Below are positions 5,271 to 9,164 of a stretch of DNA of 9,164 nt, one piece after another. Origin of the DNA: SCUN01 sp046598935 (GTDB lineage Bacteria > Acidobacteriota > Vicinamibacteria > Vicinamibacterales > SCN-69-37); NCBI GenBank assembly GCA_046598935.1, contig JBKJHW010000050.1:1-9164 (forward strand), given 5' to 3'. A model generated the notes under the pieces. The model ran no database searches. It was not told the origin of the DNA and was given only the letters and a program-made list of their open reading frames with translations. A program made the position numbers and the translations under genes. Each line of letters begins with the position of its first letter. The stretch's first letter is position 1.

Positions 5271-8210
5271 TTTCAGGTCATTCCAGTTGAGCATGGCATT
5301 GAACCACAGCATGTAATTGCCGTGCGGTTCGTTGCGCCAGAACGGACGGTTCGCGAAGAACACCGCGTGGCCTTTGCCGACCGGTGCGTCGATGAGAACG
5401 GCCTTACCGGTGAGGTTTTCGCCGCCGACCAGCTCGCCGGAGAGCAGAAGATCCTTCGCGTCATTCGGATACGAGAGCAACACGCGCGGACCGGTGACGC
5501 CGCCGGCCGGAGCCGCTGCGCCGCCGCCGCGTCCGCCACCGCCACGTCCACCGCCGCCGCCCGCAAATCCCGCCGGGCCGGCACCGCCGCCGCGCGGCGC
5601 CGTCGCGCCCATCGGCACCGGAGCCGGCGATCCATCGAGCGTCGTCAACTGCGGCGGCGCCGCCATCGGCGAAAGATTGCCGCCGCCAACGCCCACCGGA
5701 AGTCCGCCGCCGCGGCCGCCGCCGCCAAACCCGGCGCCACCGCCGCCAACCTGCAGCGCCGGGCCGTTCTTGATGAGCACCGCGAGCGCGTTCTGGTCGT
5801 AGCCGTAGAGAATCGGATTGGTCTTGTCGCCGAGAATCGTCTTCATGACCGAGCCGGGGACGTAGGTGCCCTCGCCCGATGCCACGGTCACGCCCGGAAC
5901 GAAGTTCGCGTTGACGAACGTCTGCGTGGTCTGGCCTTCAGCGATCAGCACGCCGCCTTCGGCCACGAACTTCTGCAGCTCGAAATAACCATCCGGTCCG
6001 AGACCGCCGCGGCGATCGTCGGTCTGGTCAGGCGTGCCGACGTTCGGCGTGATCGCGGTCTTCTTGTACGGCTGCGGCGTTCCGCTCGTCGGCATCTCGC
6101 CGCCCTGAATCTGAACCGTCGCACCCGGATAGAGGATCACGTCGAAGCGCGCGCGCAGATTGCCCCTCCGCACTTCGTTGTCGCCGAAGTACGTGTACGG
6201 CACCTTCAGCTTGTCGAGGCCCATGCGCACCCAGCCTTCTTCCTGGGTGTTCTGCCAGCTGTGGATGTAGCCGACGCGCGGAAGATCGAGATCGTGCGTC
6301 GTGACGCCGGCAGGCAGCGCGTCAATCGCCCACGCCTGCAGGCCGTTGTCGCGAATCGCGGCTTCGACCGCGGCGCGGTCCTGGATCACAAACGCGCCGG
6401 CCGCGAACTTGTGGCCGCCGGCTTCGAACGCCTGCTCTGCCGCCGCCATCTTGACGTTCGGCAGCGAGAAGCGGAACGTCGCCAACGACGTGTCGGTCGT
6501 GTGATCGACGACGACGATCCGGCCCGTGCCTGTGATCGTGCCCGTCACCTTCGCATCGGCGCCGAGTGTCGTCATCGCTTGCGTGAGGATGGACTTGTCG
6601 TCCACACGGTTGACCTTGACGTTATGCAGCAGCGGAATGCTCCAGCCCGTGTCGTCGTACGGACGCGGGTTGTCGGCCGGGTACCACTGCAGGCCGAGAT
6701 ACATCTCGACGATGCCCTGGTACGGCTGGTCCATGCGGACAACGAAGTCGCCGGCGGCGACGTCGACGTTGCCGGCCTTGAACGCCGCGGACGCGACGCT
6801 GACGTCCGCGCCTTCGTTGCGGATGAGGTTGACGAGCTTCGCGACCGCGCCCTTGCCGCGCTGCGAGGCCGGGATGACGTACGCGTGCGGCGCCTGCGTC
6901 TTGCCGCGCTCGATCGAGTGCTTCATCTTCAGGTAGTAGTTCTCGAGGACCGTTTCCTTGTTCTTCGCGATGCTGTTGAGCGTGATGAGCAACGCCGACT
7001 GCTGCATGTTCACGTTCGAACGCGAGTTCCACTTCACGTCTCCGGGGTTCGGATTCGGGCGGTACCATTCGCGGCTCTGCGCGCCGGGCGTCATGACCGC
7101 GTCAGGATTAGCTCCGATGTTGCCGCCGCTCTGCGTTTCGTAGAACCGGCCGATCGCGTTGTGCGACACGCCGATCCAGAACATGTAGTTCGGCACCCAG
7201 CCGTCGTAGAAGTTGTAGGTCCAGACGCCGGGCACGCCCTTCTTCGTCAGCTCGAGCACTTCCGTCTGCGCCATCAGCCACCACTCGCTGACCTGGATCG
7301 GATCGACGATCGCGTTGTACGGGCCCGTGCCCGTTGACGCGTAGAGAAGATTCACCGACTCGTGCAGGTCGTGCAGCACTTGCGGATGAAGATCGAGGAA
7401 CGACCTGAGAACGTTCTGCGTGAGCGCGAGGCCTTTGCCGATGCCGTCGCGGTTGTTGTCGTGCGCGACGTACTTGCCCCAGTACACCATCGACGGCGGC
7501 ACCTGCGGCGGGTTGGCCCGCACCGCGCGCTGGTTGTCGACCTGGCGATCATGACCGTCGACTTCCGTCGTCGGCGTGAAGACGGTGATGATGTTGTTGC
7601 GGATCGTCTGAATGAACGGCGACTCTCCGACCGCGAGGCGGTAGCCAAGCTCCATCAACATCTCGACCGAGCCCGTTTCGCCGGAGTGAATGCTGCCCGT
7701 CGCCCAGTAGATCGGCTTGCCTGTCGCGATCAGGTTCTTCGCCTGCGCGTCGGTGAGCTTGCGCGGATCGGTGAGCTGCGCGGTGATCTGCTTGTACTTG
7801 TCGAGCGTGCGGATCGTGACCTCGTCGGCAACCGCGCACGAACGCGTGTCGCGGCCTTCTTCGGTCTTGCCGATGGACCAGCACGTCACGCGCGGCGACG
7901 CGGCGTCGAGCGCATCAAGATACCGATAAACATCGGCCGAGTACGTCAGGTTGCCCTTTTCGCCGGGAATGTAGCCGAGCACCTTGAGCGGCGTCGGCAC
8001 TGTGGACGAGGCCGGCAGGTGATCGACGAGGTCGATCAGGATGCGCTTGTCCGGCGTGTTCTCGACGATGCGTTTGGTGTACTCGACGTCGTTGGCCTGA
8101 GCCGGCTTGGCTTGGCGAGCGGTCAGTACTGTCGCGCCTATGACGAGTGCGGCCGCGACGCCCGCGGCGAACACGCCTGTGAGCGAACGGCGATGAATGA
8201 ACTTGGACAT
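5268..8210 (-). CDS. Large exported M14-family zinc carboxypeptidase-like protein
   Basis: This encodes 980 residues. A Sec signal or N-terminal anchor (basic start, hydrophobic 10-30) directs it out of the cytoplasm. The M14 peptidase domain covers about 85-400. The zinc motif HxxE is in GSIHSGETGS (H175, E178), the third ligand is probably in HDLHES (H280 or H283), and the E of RFYETQS (E358) is a candidate catalytic base. Beyond it lie beta-rich regions, a segment AEGGVLIAEGQT resembling a glutamine-amidotransferase-like fold, and two glycine-rich stretches at about 820-842 and 871-901. A conserved-looking end (GKGHAVFFANRPFWRNEPHG) follows. Far longer than classic carboxypeptidases (about 300-400 residues), it fits the 900-1000 residue M14 proteins seen in Acidobacteria. 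The start is ATG with GGGAGGA (8223-8217) upstream. Substrate is unknown; peptide scavenging is likely. Confidence 0.9.
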   Translation of the reverse strand: MSKFIHRRSLTGVFAAGVAAALVIGATVLTARQAKPAQANDVEYTKRIVENTPDKRILIDLVDHLPASSTVPTPLKVLGYIPGEKGNLTYSADVYRYLDALDAASPRVTCWSIGKTEEGRDTRSCAVADEVTIRTLDKYKQITAQLTDPRKLTDAQAKNLIATGKPIYWATGSIHSGETGSVEMLMELGYRLAVGESPFIQTIRNNIITVFTPTTEVDGHDRQVDNQRAVRANPPQVPPSMVYWGKYVAHDNNRDGIGKGLALTQNVLRSFLDLHPQVLHDLHESVNLLYASTGTGPYNAIVDPIQVSEWWLMAQTEVLELTKKGVPGVWTYNFYDGWVPNYMFWIGVSHNAIGRFYETQSGGNIGANPDAVMTPGAQSREWYRPNPNPGDVKWNSRSNVNMQQSALLITLNSIAKNKETVLENYYLKMKHSIERGKTQAPHAYVIPASQRGKGAVAKLVNLIRNEGADVSVASAAFKAGNVDVAAGDFVVRMDQPYQGIVEMYLGLQWYPADNPRPYDDTGWSIPLLHNVKVNRVDDKSILTQAMTTLGADAKVTGTITGTGRIVVVDHTTDTSLATFRFSLPNVKMAAAEQAFEAGGHKFAAGAFVIQDRAAVEAAIRDNGLQAWAIDALPAGVTTHDLDLPRVGYIHSWQNTQEEGWVRMGLDKLKVPYTYFGDNEVRRGNLRARFDVILYPGATVQIQGGEMPTSGTPQPYKKTAITPNVGTPDQTDDRRGGLGPDGYFELQKFVAEGGVLIAEGQTTQTFVNANFVPGVTVASGEGTYVPGSVMKTILGDKTNPILYGYDQNALAVLIKNGPALQVGGGGAGFGGGGRGGGLPVGVGGGNLSPMAAPPQLTTLDGSPAPVPMGATAPRGGGAGPAGFAGGGGGRGGGGRGGGAAAPAGGVTGPRVLLSYPNDAKDLLLSGELVGGENLTGKAVLIDAPVGKGHAVFFANRPFWRNEPHGNYMLWFNAMLNWNDLK

Positions 8211-8228
8211 GTGGGATCCTCCCGGGAA

Positions 8229-8251
8229 AACCGGTCACATCTTATCCGGTT
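8229..8251. repeat. Inverted repeat AACCGG-N11-CCGGTT upstream of M14
   Basis: AACCGG (8229-8234) and CCGGTT (8246-8251) are perfect inverted arms 11 bases apart, just upstream of the M14 ribosome binding site. It may be an operator or a leader hairpin. A 6-base arm can arise by chance. Confidence 0.3.
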
Positions 8252-8297
8252 ACTCGAACCCGTGAACCTGTGTGACGCCATCTGCCGCTCGACCATT

Positions 8298-8326
8298 TTG
8301 AAATACATGCCACGAGCGGACATAAG
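8298..8326 (+). promoter_or_regulatory. Candidate sigma70-type promoter for the 179-residue gene
   Basis: TTGAAA (8298-8303, five of six to the -35 consensus) is followed after exactly 17 bases by CATAAG (8321-8326, four of six to the -10 consensus). A better -10-like GATAAT is at 8343-8348 but lacks a partner at proper spacing. The region is less GC-rich than the genes around it. This would leave a leader of about 80 bases before ATG 8412. Confidence 0.3.
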
Positions 8327-8370
8327 CGCTTCGTGTGTAGGCGATAATCCTTTTGAACTTTTTTTAAATC

Positions 8371-8392
8371 GTTGCCAGGAAGATCTGGCGAC
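8371..8392. repeat. Inverted repeat in the leader of the 179-residue gene
   Basis: GTTGCCAG (8371-8378) and CTGGCGAC (8385-8392) are inverted arms with one G-T mismatch and a six-base spacer, ending 19 bases before ATG 8412. No T-tract follows on either strand, so it is not a terminator. It could be an operator or an RNA hairpin. Confidence 0.35.
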
Positions 8393-8411
8393 CGTCACCG
8401 TCTGAAATAGT

Positions 8412-8951
8412 ATGCGAACGATGGACGGTGGCCCGGGGACGCTGGACCTCAAGACAGTCAGCGACAGCGTCCTTGCCTCTCGAGGCGGAGCGCACGGTTC
8501 CTGGCCGTGGACGCGACAATTGCTGGCTACTGCCGACGCGCAGTTTCAGTCACGCTGGCGCGGGGACGCTATTTCGGGCGCCGAGGCGCTCAACATCCGA
8601 TTGCCGCCGCACGCCGGCGAGCCGTGCAAGGGTGACCTTCTCACGCTGGTCGGCAGCACCGGCGCGACCGTTCGGGAAGCGGCAGCGACGCTGGACAAGG
8701 TGGCGGGTGCCTATGCGCGCCACAACACGTCCTGCATGAGCCGGATCGAACTTGCAACTGCCGCGCCGCTCTCGCAAGTGGTTTTGTGTTCGCTGCCGCT
8801 CGATGCCGATGGCTATCGCGACGTCACGCATGCGACAGACGCTCTTTACTGCGTCGATGGGTTCCATCGCCTGGTTGCCTGGGCGTGGAAGGGACGGTTG
8901 GCGAGCGATGTTGAAGTGCGGGTCTGGCTCGCAAGTGCAAGTCAGAAGTGA
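8412..8951 (+). CDS. Uncharacterised 179-residue protein with DGFHR motif
   Basis: I do not recognise this with certainty. It has no signal peptide or membrane segment and is probably cytoplasmic. The N-terminal third (about 1-60) has few landmarks. The middle holds NIRLPPHAGEPCKGDLLTL and then TVREAAATLDKVAGAYARHN. The C-terminal part holds QVVLCSLPLDADGYRDV followed by LYCVDGFHRLVAWAWKGRL. The DGFHR motif (149-153) with a following helix recalls DG-x-HR segments of ParB/sulfiredoxin-like proteins. The overall order of blocks also recalls DUF6309, known mainly from actinobacteria; both links are from memory and tentative. The start could be ATG 8412 or ATG 8421; neither has a clear ribosome binding site. 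It is divergent from the M14 gene. The last codons and the TGA stop lie inside a heptamer repeat array, so the C-terminal SQK is repeat-derived. Confidence 0.7.
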   Translation: MRTMDGGPGTLDLKTVSDSVLASRGGAHGSWPWTRQLLATADAQFQSRWRGDAISGAEALNIRLPPHAGEPCKGDLLTLVGSTGATVREAAATLDKVAGAYARHNTSCMSRIELATAAPLSQVVLCSLPLDADGYRDVTHATDALYCVDGFHRLVAWAWKGRLASDVEVRVWLASASQK

Positions 8952-9005
8952 GAAGGCAGAAGCGAAAAGAGTCGGGCTAACTTCTGCCTTTTCACTTCTC
9001 ACTTA
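8941..9005. repeat. Two facing heptamer arrays forming a 19-bp inverted repeat
   Basis: On the plus strand 8941-8968 reads GTCAGAA, GTGAGAA, GGCAGAA, GCGAAAA, covering the end and stop of the 179-residue gene. On the minus strand, directly after TAA (9005-9003), come GTGAGAA, GTGAAAA, GGCAGAA (9002-8982). The facing arrays give arms AGAAGTGAGAAGGCAGAAG (8944-8962) and 8981-8999, which pair at 18 of 19 positions, the other being G-U in plus-strand RNA, around an 18-base loop. There is no T-tract, but a strong hairpin between converging genes could aid termination or protect 3' ends. Confidence 0.8.
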
Positions 9006-9164
9006 CTTGATGACCACCGGCTCTTTCCACGCGTCCGGCCGCCGCTCCCCGCCCCACCCCCAGTAAACCGGCTCTTCCTTCTTCTCTTCGACCGGCCGCC
9101 GCGGCACGGCCACGTAGACCGGGACGTAAACCGGCGCGTACTCGACGCGGCGTTCGCGCGGCGC
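9003..9164 (-). CDS. C-terminal end of an unrecognised protein, partial
   Basis: The minus-strand frame is open from the window edge to TAA at 9005-9003 and encodes 53 residues. It begins APRERRVEYAPVYVPVYVAV, then RRPVEEKKEEPVYWGWGGER, and ends RPDAWKEPVVIK. The composition is unusual: alternating Val/Tyr/Pro (VYVPVYV), an acidic-basic patch and a Trp/Gly cluster. This suggests an extended or linker-like tail rather than a catalytic core. I recognise no family. Coding status is supported by the open frame, the clean stop and the match of its end to the heptamer-at-stop pattern seen at two other genes. It converges on the 179-residue gene. Confidence 0.55.
   Translation of the reverse strand, partial: APRERRVEYAPVYVPVYVAVPRRPVEEKKEEPVYWGWGGERRPDAWKEPVVIK

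Noticed and set aside
4953..7337. 794-codon open frame on the plus strand opposite the M14 gene
   Set aside because: It is antisense to the M14 gene and also overlaps the lipocalin end. Its product is Arg/Ala/His-rich without domains, as expected from the complement of a GC-rich gene, while the M14 frame has clear zinc motifs, a signal peptide, a ribosome binding site and a terminator.
7362..8405. 347-codon plus-strand open frame opposite the start of the M14 gene
   Set aside because: It is Arg/Val-rich shadow coding opposite the M14 catalytic domain, with no motif and no ribosome binding site.

Overview
The window is GC-rich, gene-dense bacterial chromosomal DNA. Three things point to an acidobacterium, perhaps of the Vicinamibacteria type: a short family B DNA polymerase, a very large exported M14 peptidase with glycine-rich linkers, and short dispersed repeats of a kind I associate with such genomes. 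This placement is inferred from gene style and is not proven. I see no rRNA, tRNA, CRISPR array, insertion sequence, phage gene or replication origin.

Left part, plus strand (2-5172). The window opens in the last 37 codons of what looks like a PIN-domain protein. Then come five closely spaced genes on the same strand: a complete family B DNA polymerase (159-2492), a DUF2809 membrane protein (2509-2904), a DoxX-family membrane protein (2918-3289), an exported M20-family metallopeptidase (3304-4578) and an exported Blc-type lipocalin (4636-5172). Gaps between the first four are 13-16 bases, so co-transcription is likely. The lipocalin follows after 57 bases. The products share no obvious pathway: one is a DNA enzyme, and the rest are membrane or exported proteins.

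Middle, minus strand (5201-8223). A 980-residue exported M14-family zinc carboxypeptidase-like protein converges on the lipocalin gene. It has a good ribosome binding site, and downstream of it lies a clear intrinsic terminator with an array of 7-base repeats between stop codon and hairpin.

Right part (8211-9164). A 200-base divergent spacer holds a candidate promoter and two inverted repeats. It leads to an uncharacterised 179-residue protein on the plus strand with a DGFHR motif near its C-terminus. The last 53 codons of an unrecognised minus-strand gene converge on it.

The most interesting signals are not genes. Three of the gene ends (M14, the 179-residue gene and the last partial gene) run into arrays of the same degenerate heptamer, GNNARAA on the sense strand, at the stop codon. 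Where two such ends converge, the arrays form a 19-base-pair inverted repeat. Separately, the polymerase carries a short in-frame insertion, read as RQGSGGQA, that looks like a dispersed repeat inserted into a coding sequence. I found no convincing new multi-gene defence or biosynthetic system.
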